A stretch of DNA of 64,000 bases from Romanomermis culicivorax (lineage: Eukaryota; Nematoda; Enoplea; Mermithida; Mermithidae): the NCBI GenBank assembly GCA_963922205.1, contig CAWUHX010000305.1, positions 248,001 to 312,000 of the forward strand, written 5' to 3'. Each line of letters opens with the position of its first letter. Within the stretch, counting starts at the first letter, position 1. The notes under the pieces were generated by a model. The model searched no databases, was not told where the DNA came from, and saw nothing but the letters and a program-made list of their open reading frames with translations. The translations under genes and the position numbers were made by a program. Shown here piece after piece: positions 12,701 through 25,700 of the stretch.

Positions 12701-14760
12701 GGAATTTTTTTCACTGCTGATTATTATTGTACATTGTATTACTTAGCCTTATTAAACTTAGCTATTTACCAGATAGTATTCCAGTTGGATATTTACAATT
12801 TATCCCAAGGCTAATCTATTTTCAACCTAGTCTAGTCATTATTCAAGACACAACAGTAAACAAAAAACGGGCACCCAATGACATAGATCCATTTTAATGG
12901 TGGCAATTAACAAGAAAATGTGCCCAACTTTGGCAAAACTTGCAAGGCATTACGTCAGTGTATCAGCCATGACTGTGCCTTCATAACAGCTATTCAGTGG
13001 TGCGGGAATCATTTTTTAAGCTATTAAGAAATCATATATCAGGCAAATCAGTGGAGAAGTGTAGGGGATTATTTGAAATATAACTTCATTGAATTTTTCA
13101 AAAAAAAGGATTTTGAGTGTAGGAGATTAATTCTCTTATTAAATAACGTTTTCATTGCATCAGCATTATTTTTATCTTCTCATGGAGTAATGAATTCTGC
13201 TGCTCTTATACCTAATTTTTTAAATTATGCAGACAACTGCAAAAACCTATATAATTCACTTCCAAAATCCCGGTTTCAGTTTCGGTTTTCCAATTTTGAG
13301 TTCCACAATTTCAGTTTCAGTTTCAGTTTCAGAAAAAATGAGTTTTCACAGTTTCATTTTTGGTTTTGGTTAAACAGAACATCCCTAGTCCAACTCGACC
13401 ATTGATCTTTTGAATCTATGTTACAAGTCATATGTCGCTGCAAAATATCATTTTAACATTTCAGTCACAAAAATTCAGTAGTCAGGAGTGCATGTGCCCA
13501 ATTAATTCGACGTTTAGTCGAAAATTTGGGTGCCGAATCGTGTCTCAAAGAACAACCACGCGAGTTTGGTGAAAAGTTAATCAATGCATTGACCAAATTT
13601 GCTGCCGACAGTCAACCTCAACCTAGAATGCACGGCAAAGCGGCATTGGCCTTGCTCGCGTTGAGTGGAAAAGAATTTCAGCAATTTATAGGGGAAAATT
13701 TCAATGATCAACAACGAAAAAATATTTCTAAGGTTTCAGTTAATATGGACTCTGGGAAGGTAATCAAATACCAAAATGTGCTATATGAGGAGATTATTTC
13801 ACAAGTTTATGTAGGCTAGTGCAAACAGTTCGGCTGCTGGTTCGAGGCAAAGTTCAATGACGAGAAACAATTCGATGAGGAGGAAATTGACAAAAATTTC
13901 TGAAAATGATGCCCAAGATTTGTCCAATGTTTGTTCGCTGCTGACTTCTTCCGATTGGGAATCACGTGCCGATGGTTTAGATAAGTTTACGCAATTGAGC
14001 TCAAGCTGCCCCGATCACTTGGCCAAAAATCCGAAGGTTGACAATTGAGACAGGGCCGTATAATTAGGTTATTGTATTTGTGTTTTTTTCTAGATATTAG
14101 AGGCGTATACACAACGGTTGAATGACATAAACAGCAAAGTGGCATATCAAGCCTTGACTGATTTGCCGAAAATTATCTCTGATCTCAAAGTTTATGCATC
14201 AGAGAATGGCCTCAGACCCATGATCAATGATATGATGAGGAATTTATCCGCTCAATTGCCATCCAAAAATGAAGAAAATCGTCAGTTGGCTCTTCAAGGT
14301 TTTGTAGAAGCCATAAAGTCGTTTGGTATGTTTTTTTGGGGAAATTTATTTTAATCAGTAGTTCAAGGATGGGATTTTCTTTAGATAATGCTGTTTTGAT
14401 TCAGCCGATGGCTACTTTAGTGAAAACTGGGAACATTAAGCAAAGACCCGACTTGATTAAAAGTCTAGCAGGTTAGGAATCTGTAATACCAATGAACCAA
14501 TACCTGCTAACATATTTTATTTAGATATTTGCCAAAATCTACTCGAACAAGGCAAAATTAAGTTGACCGTTATGAATGCTATGCCAGTCCTCGCTGATTT
14601 ATTGAAAAATTACAACCAAGACTTGAATTCCAAATATTCCACCAATGCATTCATAGAACAATTACACAAGCAAATGGGACGAAAAACATTTTTAGATGCA
14701 TGCTCCAATTTACCTATCCAACAAAAAACGTTGTTAAGTAGTATTGTTCACAATTTTTAG
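6749..14760 (+). CDS. che-12/TOGARAM1-like: TOG-array microtubule regulator (TOGARAM/Crescerin/CHE-12-like)
   Basis: Fifteen exons: 6749-8033, 10184-10458, 10582-10630, 10895-10999, 11053-11143, 11217-11358, 11413-11513, 11563-11658, 11716-11821, 11878-12116, 13465-13759, 13815-14036, 14094-14325, 14385-14471, 14525-14760. All junctions are GT-AG, phases agree, and the sum is 1187 codons including stop. Residues 1-428 are HEAT-type helical repeats (two TOG-like blocks, with the tryptophan in NEWELRYQTTK at an intra-HEAT turn). Residues about 430-685 are a Ser/Asn/Gln-rich linker. Residues about 690-925 (SENWKDRLEGLN start) form a third TOG and 950-1186 (SSDWESRADGLDKF start) a fourth. TOG domains bind tubulin, and Crescerin proteins act in cilia of sensory neurons. 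The start may be the Met at 6764 instead. Intron 1 (2.2 kb) and intron 10 (1.3 kb) hold transposons. The family assignment rests on architecture and remembered similarity. Confidence 0.88.
9203..9540 (+). pseudogene. CxxC...GHxxxC finger-domain fragment
   Basis: One open frame reads DCFECRNCVKLDDKKG, then ...NGRLISNPEAGHNQLC. The spacing aromatic-x-C-x2-C-x-K, basic stretch, P-x-x-GH-x3-C matches the intact small protein at 54567-54941 (YWICLQCEKI ... NPIDGHHSDC). It looks like a zinc-binding finger similar to FLYWCH-type transposon-derived fingers. It lies in intron 1 of the TOG gene, between inverted word arrays, and probably belongs to that element. No start is evident, and a short MITE-like sequence overlaps the 3' end. 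Confidence 0.5.
9402..9530. mobile_element. Short mariner-like MITE candidate
   Basis: The left end reads CAGGGTGGCCCAGAAAA and the right end reads CATGAAACACCCTG followed by TA. CAGGGTG-type ends next to TA are common in Tc1/mariner relatives. The two ends share only the outer seven or so bases, so the call is tentative. Confidence 0.4.
12196..13387 (+). mobile_element. Degenerate hAT transposon in TOG-gene intron 10
   Basis: The ends are TAGGGATG and CATCCCTA, and both flanks carry the perfect 8-bp repeat GTCCAACT (12188-12195, 13388-13395). Near 12895-12985 two broken frames spell pieces of the hAT C-terminal dimerisation region: NDIDPF-stop-WWQL and then CPTLAKLARHYVSVSAMTVP, matching the family pattern W-W followed by P-x-L-A-x-x-A-x-x-Y-L-x-(I/V)-x-A-T-x-x-P-S. 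Both subterminal regions carry clusters of GTTTCAG/GTTTCGG words. Stops and frameshifts show it is dead. It sits wholly inside the intron between 12116 and 13465. Confidence 0.92.
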
Positions 14761-14835
14761 CAATTTTGTTCTATTATTGCATATTTGCGAATCCGGTGCT
14801 GTTGTGGCCTGTGATTTTTCCTTATTATTGTTATG

Positions 14836-17800
14836 TTAGCATTGTTTGCATGTTTTGGCGCAATTTTCTTGCATAAAGGATGAGGAAGTTTGGCAAAGCC
14901 CGTCATTACGCCACAACATGCAGTGGGCGGCGTCAGACTTGTCGTATAAGCTTTCACGGCTTTCGATGCAAGAATCACGTAAAGTCATTGGTCCTATGAT
15001 GGATCTTTTGATTCGATGTCTTTTAGACACTTTAACGAATTTATAGCAATAACCACAAGTGAAAGCACAATATTTGAGAGCCCAATATTCATTGGAACAT
15101 CTGAAAAAAGAATATGTGGCAGAAATGTAAATTTTTAGCACGCATCAGGGTCTCACTTTGCTGTATCAGGATTCCAATTAGTGTCGGACAATCTCCCCAA
15201 ACCAAATCTTCGACATTGACTAGTCGGCAATTTATCTTTGCACTTTTTGGACTCCATACCACAACCGTAATGTTTGTTCACTTTCATTATATCCCATTTA
15301 CTCAGTCTTTTATTGTCCGTAATTTTGTGGTTGGCTCGACTACTAACCATGGTCTTTTTATGTTTGTTATCAATCGAAAAGGCGGTCTCTCTATAGTGCA
15401 TGATGCTGAAATTTTTTTTTGAATCAGTGATAAATTGAGACGTGAATTTTTTCAAATTCACCTTTCATAGTCGTAGGGTGTATATCTTTCAAATGGATAA
15501 AGATACTTCAAGAAATTTCTCTGTTTCTCACCGGGAACATTTTTCCACAAAACTTTGATAAATTTGTCCCTATCGTCTCTGCATTGCTTAAATGATGGAT
15601 ATATAAGGTTTTAATAAATCGATAGATGCAGAAAGTCTACTTCGTGAACAAAGCCCAGGCTGAAAATAAAAATAAATGTTTTATGCACTTAATAATATGG
15701 ATAAAATAAAATATTTCACCAATGTAATAGTTCATGTAACACTATTGACAGTTCAGCACAGCCAGGACCCATTTGCATTCTAAAATTGAGTTTGAATTAA
15801 TAATTAGTATAGAAAAAATCTAAACTAACATATTCTCAGGTCTCGAATCATTCAATCCAATTGTCGTCAAACATAGGCCTTCTGGGCTGGGTTTAAGGAT
15901 AAAAGGCAATATATTCCTGTGTGATTCGGCTTTATATTGTGAGCTGGGTATAAATCTGAAAATATGTAAATATTTTCATTGTTTATTTTTTTGATATTCT
16001 TGGTAATAATATAAATGTGAAAAGTAAGTACTATTTTATACTTTTGCGATTTCCTGATAGACTACAGTTTGTTTTTCTTGAAATGCTTGGAATCATCAAC
16101 AGTGGAAAGCAAGTACTATGTTGTGTTTTCATTATTTCCTGCAATAGCCTATGCGTTGCACAAGACTGAACCTTTGTGAGCCTACTCAACTAATTTTTAC
16201 CATTTTTTAGTGAAAAATCCTACTGCAAACGTTATGCATTTTTGGTCATTTTTAAATTATTACAAGCAATTTAAAAAAAACCGGCTATAGGGCTGGAAGT
16301 TTCATACTAAACTATCAATCATCAATTTTGTAAACAAAACAATCCTACCACTGCCAAAGCTTCATGCTAAAGACCTTGGGGTGGTATTTTTTGTCATTTT
16401 TCAATTTACAAGTATTTTACGAAAAGTAGAAAAATTCTCAATCCAAATTCGCTTACTTTACGCAGGTGACATCGTGAAAAATCTTGATAGCCATGGAAAA
16501 TAAAGTTCTTAATTTTGGATTCAAGTTCGACGCGATTTTATACGGAATGATGCCTTTGGGCCACTTATTTTCGGCGTAACGACCGGCTGAGACGAATTTA
16601 GCTTTCATCAACCTGTTCAAAAATGTAGAGCAATAACGGGTCATGAATTATTGCCGGTTAAAATATTCTGTGGAATACATTCCGTTTTACCATTTCCATT
16701 TAATGTCGCCTTGTGATGCGTCATTTTGAGAATCATTAGCGAATGATTGACTGGTATGAAGCTTGTGTGCTATGGGAACAAACTCTCTCTACTTTTAATC
16801 ACAATTGGCATTCAATGTTTTTGGCTCATCCTCACTCACGCAAGTTTAGAAAATCGATGCTTGGCAGGCAAACGCACGATTTTATGTTTGGTGCAAATTA
16901 AACTTTTGATATCTTGCTTTCTGATGTGCATATCAGAATCAGACTTCTCTTGTCAGGCACTCATTTCGCTTTCTGTAGTGTCAAACGAGGTAATCTCATG
17001 TGAGCGATTCTCAAGTGAGCGATTCCCAAGTGAGTAATTCCCTTGAGCGAATTCCCAAGTGAGCGAATTCCCAACTGAGCGATTCCCATGTGAGCGATTC
17101 CCCATTGAGCGAATTCCCAAATGAGCAAATTCCCAATTGGGCGATTCCAAACGAGCGATCGAAAATGTAATAACACTTTCTTCATATTTTCCTTCTTTAC
17201 CTTTCCTTTGTATGTATTTCTTTTTTCTTTCGTTTTCTTTGTGTATTTTTATGTTTTCGTTTATTTATGTTTTACGCTTTCATCTTCTGTCTCTGCCTTC
17301 TTTTATTTTCGTTTTTCTTTCCATCTACTTTTTTATTTTTCTCCTCATTATACAATACAATACAATTTGTCATAAATAACCGTAGTATTCCGCATAATTC
17401 TTCGGCAAGTTTGGGCCTTCCATCGTTGTAAGTGTGAAAATAATCATAAAAAATATAAACAAAAGAATGCTGGAAGAAACAAAACATCAAGAGAAAGGAA
17501 ACATCAACAAAAATAAAGACATTAAGAATAAGTGAAAATAGATGGAAAAGCATTAGAAAAAGAAAATAGACATGAAAAAAGTGGCAAGAAAGAAGAAGCA
17601 AGATAGAAAAAACATCAAGGAAGGAAGAAGAGATGACGTGAAAAAATAAAAAATAAAGAATCAGGAGAATAGAAAAAGAGAAAGATAAAGAAATAAAAGC
17701 AAAAAACTAAGATATGAGTAAGTAAAAATGAAGAAAAAATCACAAAGAATAAAATAAACAGGAAATAGAAAGAGCTGAATTGTATAAGAATTATATGAGA

Positions 17801-18422
17801 GACAATGCTTATTAAAAATGGCAACTTGTAATCTATTGTTTCGTGAGCAAAAAAAGTATGCAAGAAAAAAGAAACTGAAAGAAAGCAGAGACAAAAGATA
17901 AAAATGCAAAAATATACATAAACGAAAACATAAGCAACACAGAGAACGAAAAAAATATATGCAAAGAAAAATATAAGGTAAAGAAGGAAAATCTGAAGAA
18001 AGTGTTATCACATTCTCTATCGCCCGTTTAGAATCGCCCAATTGGAAATTCGCTCATCTTGGGAATTGGCTCAATGGGGAATCGCTCATTTGGGAATCGC
18101 TCACTTGGTAATAGGCCGCGTCAAATAGCAATGGAACTTACTTTTTTATACCATTCACATTTGATTCATCGAAATATAACATGTCACCTTCGAAAGCGTC
18201 ACTATCGAAAATGTTGCGCTGTCGATCAGATTCTTGTCGTAAATCGGTAACGCCTTCTTGCATGTACTTTTGAGCCAATATTTCGTCTTCCGGTTGTAAA
18301 TATACGTATTCGTCGCATTTAATTTTATAGACAAGCTGAATCAACGAGATAGTGTTATAATATGAAAATTGTAAGTGACGATTTTTTACTGTCGTCAGGA
18401 TAAAAATCAACGGCTGATGCAT
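14836..18422 (-). CDS. Astacin zinc metalloprotease with C-terminal ShKT modules
   Basis: Exons on the minus strand: 18422-18142 (signal and propeptide, with FEGDML near the end), 16612-16457 (NKWPKGIIPYKI, the astacin N-terminus, and DVTCVK), 15955-15830, 15779-15720 (GCAELSIVLHELLH), 15659-15641 (19 nt: CLGFVHE), 15586-15462 (QCRDDRD ... PYDYE), 15405 to about 15193 (SIMHY Met-turn, then VNKHYGC), 15100-14836. Joined, the active site reads HELLHCLGFVHEQCRDDRD, the full HExxHxxGFxHExxRxDRD signature, with the Tyr of SIMHY. After the protease come two six-cysteine ShKT modules, the last ending in AKTCKQC-stop. It is predicted to be secreted and activated by propeptide removal, as in nematode NAS proteins. 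The junction inside the first ShKT module is unresolved. The stop lies 76 bp from the convergent TOG-gene stop. Confidence 0.9.
16055..16420. repeat. Dispersed repeat, partner at 20925-21175
   Basis: The words GTTTTTCTTGAAATGCTT, GTGGAAAGCAAGTACTAT, 'tttgtgagccta' and 'ggctataggg' appear in this order here and again, diverged, at 20925-21175 in the Rab4 intron. It lies in an intron of the astacin gene. The type of repeat is unknown. Confidence 0.6.
16987..18119. mobile_element. Foldback element with GAGCGATTCCCAA word-array ends
   Basis: The left end (about 16990-17160) holds ten or so tandem copies of a (A/G)TGAGCGATTCCCAA-like word. The right end (18030-18110) holds the complement (TGGGAATCGCTCA). 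Inside the arrays the arms continue as inverted repeats (GAAAATGTAATAACACTTTC facing GAAAGTGTTATCACATTCTC, then long complementary T-rich and A-rich tracts). Flanks share GTCAAA (16980-16985, 18120-18125), a probable target duplication. It lies in the first intron of the astacin gene. A relative is nested in the PRPF39 intron at 45108-46748. Confidence 0.8.
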
Positions 18423-18599
18423 AGTAAGTGCACTTTCGATAAATGGCTTTTGGGTGGTTCATTTAGTGAAAATATCCACTTTTTAAAAGCAATTTAATAT
18501 TCAAATGAGTATCTAGTGCATACAGTATTTTAGAATATGAAAATTTCATACTGTACAAACCAATCTCTTAAAAAAATCAAACAGTACTCAAGAGCATAG

Positions 18600-19005
18600 A
18601 CCCCGATATCTGGGGGGGGGGGGGTCGGGCGACTTTTTTGGGTCCGGCAGTCAACGATTCCCCAAATTTTTGGCCGGGGAGCCTCTGAGGGAAAAAAATT
18701 CGATTTTTTCGCCCAAAAAATCCGAAAACCGGTTCAAAACAAATAGTTTTTGTCTAAAAACCATATAAAATGTATCTATGGCGCGAAGCGCTGAGAAAAT
18801 TGACATTTTTTATTCAAAAATTGACATTTTTCAGTATTTTTCCGACCAAAAGTATGGGTTGCCTATGATTACCATATGGCTAGCCATACGATTGGAAAAT
18901 TCTGGGGGAAGTCGCCCAATGGCTAGCCACATGGCCGACGATTTCTGGGGGAGGGTTCCTATAGCACTTCCTCCCCCCAATTACATGTATGCCCAAGCGT
19001 GACAC
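18600..19005. mobile_element. G-rich MITE-like repeat, diverged
   Basis: A poly-G run follows 'cccgatatctgg' near 18610. The interior carries 'ggcgcgaagcgctgagaaaattgacattttt', and the right end has CCCCCCAATTACATGTATG. The layout (poly-G, A-rich core with a GCGC word, poly-C, then TACATGTATG) matches repeats at 21413-21840, 57700-57945 and 60830-61170. It lies in the intergenic gap between the divergent astacin and Rab4 genes. Confidence 0.6.
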
Positions 19006-19730
19006 AACTTTATTGTGAAGCTACTGTAGTAAGTCAGCAACAACATTTGTCAACACAACATGCAAGTCTTTTTGCACTCCCTCTTCATTAACCATCGATA
19101 ATTCCAACAGTATCCAAACTTTTTGTAAGTCAAACAGTAGCTCTCCGTCTGATTATCTTTGACTCCCGGCGGACAAATGTGGTATGAAAACTCCGTAGTG
19201 GCCGCTCTACAAATTGTAAAATTTCTTTTTTATGTACAACTACCACATCAAACATGCTTACTCTTGTTGTAAACTAGCTGAAAAGAGCGCCTATAAAAGC
19301 ACAGCTTACTGTAACTATATAAAAGCTATTATGTAGGTTATAGGCTTACCAAGAGCAATAGCAGGAATTTAGTTAGCATGGTTTGTCCAAACGGCTTTTA
19401 CCAACAAATTCATAATAGAAAATGGTATGTTTTTTGAGATTGTATTGATTTTGAATGCATTAGAGCAATGTTTTATGCATGATGACGTTTAGGAGAAAAA
19501 GACGACAAGGTTTTAAGTGCTTCATATGACTTCGAGAAGGGATAATGTTTACTGTAGTAACATTGATAATTGGACGAAAATTTCTGACAGCCGATTGACA
19601 CTCGCCGTTGTGTCGTTTTCGACGTGAAATTATTCCGAGCTGGCGACTTATTCCACGAATATGGGCGAAAATTATAGTAAAATTTTGTGTCAAAATTTTT
19701 CAACGTTGTAATTTTTGTCACTTCTTCCAG

Positions 19731-22018
<2,288 letters not shown>

Positions 22019-22180
22019 AAATTATATTTTTTTCTATGTTTTTTTTTACTCTACATTCCATTTTAAATCTAGTGGTGTAAACTATACTTTTTCAGCTTTT
22101 ATTTTTAACCGCGATTCTCATTATTCTGGTCATTGTATAGATAGTGAGGTGTTCAAATGTTCAATTAACAATTTCAGCAG

Positions 22181-22729
22181 GTGTGCTTTGTGTCGTTCCC
22201 CCCCGAAAAACATGCAAGTTTAGAAATGTTGTATAGAAGTAAGCAACATGATAGAAATTACTGTAGAAGTAATGACGAATCAATCGATAGTCCTGCTTCT
22301 GCATCAACCCACCCATTTTTGCTTGACATGAAAGATGATGAACTTTTAGAAAAAGTATGTTCTTTTTTTCCAATAAAATTTGCATTCCTTGCCAATGGCT
22401 TTTCATTCAAGATTTTAGGCGTCGCTTTCTTGACGACGTTGAAAACCGACGAAAAAACATTGAAAAATTTGTTATCGGCTTCGTTAGGATTGCAAATAAC
22501 GCGTGAAATTTACGATCGTCTGAGCAACCAATCGGAAATCGAAAGAGAAAAAGTGCCATTTGCGTGCGCAATATTCGCGATTTTTATTTTAAGTTTAGTT
22601 TTTAAGGCTGCTTTGACTTTACGCGTCGCCAATTATCTTAAATCCAATCCGCGTGCTAGCGAACAACAAAAAATTGAATTTTTACGTTCCGAATTTGAAA
22701 ATTTCTCTCAATTTTTGCGTCAAAATTGA
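22181..22729 (+). CDS. Unrecognised small protein with hydrophobic segment
   Basis: I do not recognise this gene. The 3' part (22412-22729) has strong codon structure: TTLKTDEKTLKNLLSASLG, then a charged helix, a hydrophobic stretch VPFACAIFAIFILSLVF, and a C-terminal helical segment ending FLRQN. A 57-bp in-frame intron (22355-22411, GTATGT...TTCAAG) probably joins MKDDELLEK to ILGVAFL. The first part of the ORF (before about 22328) is doubtful, so the true start may be Met 22328 or an upstream exon. The stop is only 8 bp before the CHMP5 ATG, an unusually short spacing that suggests co-transcription or a mis-set start for one of the two. Confidence 0.6.
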   Translation: MCFVSFPPEKHASLEMLYRSKQHDRNYCRSNDESIDSPASASTHPFLLDMKDDELLEKVCSFFPIKFAFLANGFSFKILGVAFLTTLKTDEKTLKNLLSASLGLQITREIYDRLSNQSEIEREKVPFACAIFAIFILSLVFKAALTLRVANYLKSNPRASEQQKIEFLRSEFENFSQFLRQN

Positions 22730-22737
22730 TTTAAAAA

Positions 22738-25700
22738 ATGAATCGACTGTTTGGTAAAGCTAAAGCTAAAGAACCGCCGCCCAATTTATCGGACGCCGTC
22801 GTCAACGTCGATTCGCGCGTAGAATCTATTGATAAAAAAATACAACGTTTGGATTCGGAATTGATTAAGCTGAAAGATCAAATGTCAAAAATGCGCGAGG
22901 GACCAGCTAAAAATATAATCAAACAAAAAGCGTTGAGGTGACAATTTTTTTCTTTCTGTGATTCGAGTTTTCTGTTGTTCCTGATTGGTGGTTCTGTATC
23001 TGTATATTTGAATAGAATCTTGAAACAAAAAAGAACGTACGAAAATCAATATGGTCAGTTGACGCAGCAAAGCTTCAATATGGAGCAGGCTAATTACGCT
23101 CTTCAAACTATTAAAGGTTATCCGATTTTCTATTTGTCGAATGTTTTATGCAAATTTCTCATTTTTCAGATACGCAAACTACAGTAAACGCTATGAAATC
23201 GGGTCTTAAACAAATGAAGTCTGAGTTTAAAAAAATCAATATCGACAAAATTGATCAGATACAAGACGATTTGGAAGATGTTTTGGATCAAACGAACGAA
23301 GTTCAAGACGCTTTAAGCCGTTCTTACGGAATGCCGGAGGTGAAAAAATACTGTTAGAATATCGTCAAAAATGTAATTTGTAGAGACGGATCGCATAGAT
23401 TTTTTTTGAAAATATCGGGTCCGCGTCCAAAGTTTTTAAAATATCGGGCCCGGGTCCAGCAAAATAGTCGGGTAATTTCGGGTCTTATTATAATAATCGG
23501 GGTAGATAATATTTTTCCACACGCTAATCTGTGTGACATTAAGACACGATTTCTGAGAGATTTCACTTAGTGCTCTATTAATCTATGATGAGTTGGAAAT
23601 TAATAGTATCATGGCCGTGCGCAAGGGGGGCGGGGGGGGCGGCCGCCCCCCCCCATTGAAGCAGTAACTCTAAACCGAAAACATGCGTTTTGGTGGACTT
23701 TAAAAAGTCAAAATCTCAAAATTTTCCGGCGCTTCGCGCCGGTCATGGGTATAATTATAACTATATTCTATCAGGCGCGGCCGTTAGCATATCTACTTCG
23801 ACTTACTAATTAATGATCAACAGTTTCTATCAATCAAGTTAGCTCGTTTCATTTTCTAATCGTTTACAGTCAATTATGTCGCCGAAAATAGAGATTTTTC
23901 ATCAAGTCTCTCAATTTTTTCTCTCGATGATTGGAATTTTTTTAACGTTTGCAATCTGAACTTTTGCGTTTATTGAAGGTGGAAATTGAAGACATTACTC
24001 TAGAACGCGATTTCAAAACATTTGTTCACGAATTATCTGATGGAGAGATTTATTTTTCAGCGTTTTAGAATACAAAACCCCGAAAATTTTTCCGGCGCTA
24101 CGCGCCGGAATGGGAGGCAAATTACGCTTCATCGGTCTGATTTTAATTTATTTCCCAACGTTATGAAAGTTCATTTTCCAGCGTTTTAGAAAGTGAAAAT
24201 CAAAAAATTTTTCCGGCGCTCGGCGCCGGACCATTCTATAGGACACCAATATATTCTTCATGAGCTCATTTTGACTAACATAACCAGAATTTTCTCAATT
24301 TTTTTCCTCATTTTTGCAGGTTTGTGACTACAAATACAACAAAATGCATGGGTATGCTCCTAAAATGCATAAAAAAGGATCCGTAGCCACATTATAAGCG
24401 TTTTTTAAAATGTGGAAAATTTTTGGAAAATGAGGAAAAAAATTTTGGGTCCGGTTCTCATGTGGAAAAAATCTTAGAGGAAAAAAACGGTGATGCACAC
24501 AGCAGAGCACCCCATGGGGGGGGGTATTACCCCCGTCTTAGATTTGAAAATTCATTTACTACCCCCATAAAAACAGCTCACTATACCAAAAAATTTTGGT
24601 AGACTTCATCCTCTCCCCAGTAGGTTATACTAATTCGAGAAAAATTGCAGAATGTGTGATTCTGAGGAATTACTCACTGCTCTTTTTGACACATTTACTG
24701 AGCAAATGATAATGGTAAAGTATGCAACTTCTGTGCCATATAGCAATTTTTAGGAAAGGATATCAGTACATTAATATATACTACTTGTAGGAAATCATTA
24801 TAAATATAATTGGGAGATGAAATAATGACTTCTGCATATGTGATTAATCAAAAAATCGCCCCTTGGGAAGAAAAACATTACGTTCTTAAAATTCTGCCTC
24901 TTCATGCTCTCCTTTCTTTTTCCCCGCTTCTACGTTGGGTCTTCTGTGCGCATATGGTTACCCAAGCTGTGGCATACTTTCCTGCTATGAGTTGAGACAT
25001 GTGAGGTCTGTTGATGTGGATCAGGAGTGGTACTTGGTTTCAAACTCGTAGTTCATAGTCTAATGGGATTAATAATACTAAAGCCACATTCAGCATCAGG
25101 AATTTCAATTGGAAGCACTGTTCCAAGCCTTAGCAGGGATGGAATAAGCCCATACTGCAGCACATGCTGGTTCAAATAATGTTTCCAAAAGTATGTTGTG
25201 TCGGATTCTTTAAATGTGCAGGAATCAGTTGGCTTGACAATCTTCAAAGTGTGACTATTCTGTACATATAATTAGTGCATTGAAGTTGCACAATTGGGAG
25301 ATGGGAAAGGGAGTTGAAATAGTGAATGTTTTTTGACTGTAAAAAGCATAAAGGAGGGGCATTATTCATTTATGTAAGTTCTATGTGGTTAGAGTACTAC
25401 GACTCCCCCCTCCTTGGCAAAAAGTTGGGAGCAAAAAAAAAAGGTCACGGCATATTTACAGTACTACCCTAAAAATTTAAGATTTTACCCCTACCTGAAT
25501 TTTCGACCTTGGGGACCTCTGGCACACAGTATATCCGCGTAAGATCAACATTTTCTGGGGCTATTCAGTGAAAAAATCTAGTCTGCCCCCCATGAAAAAA
25601 TCCTGCGCACGGCCCTGAATAGTATCTAAAAATGAGAAATTTTGAGTGGTTTTACATGCCGAGTATTGTGACAGCATTCATTCTGCACCAAAGTCAAATT

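Noticed and set aside
14846..15046. Plus-strand ORF after the TOG-gene stop
   Set aside because: It is antisense to the ShKT exon of the astacin gene, which has six correctly spaced cysteines.
14880..15060. ShKT module as evidence for a toxin gene
   Set aside because: ShKT modules are common accessory domains in nematode astacins and other secreted proteins; here they follow a full protease domain.
17121..18041. Several 80-126 residue hydrophobic ORFs on both strands
   Set aside because: They lie in the T-rich and A-rich arms of the foldback element and mirror each other, so they are composition artefacts.
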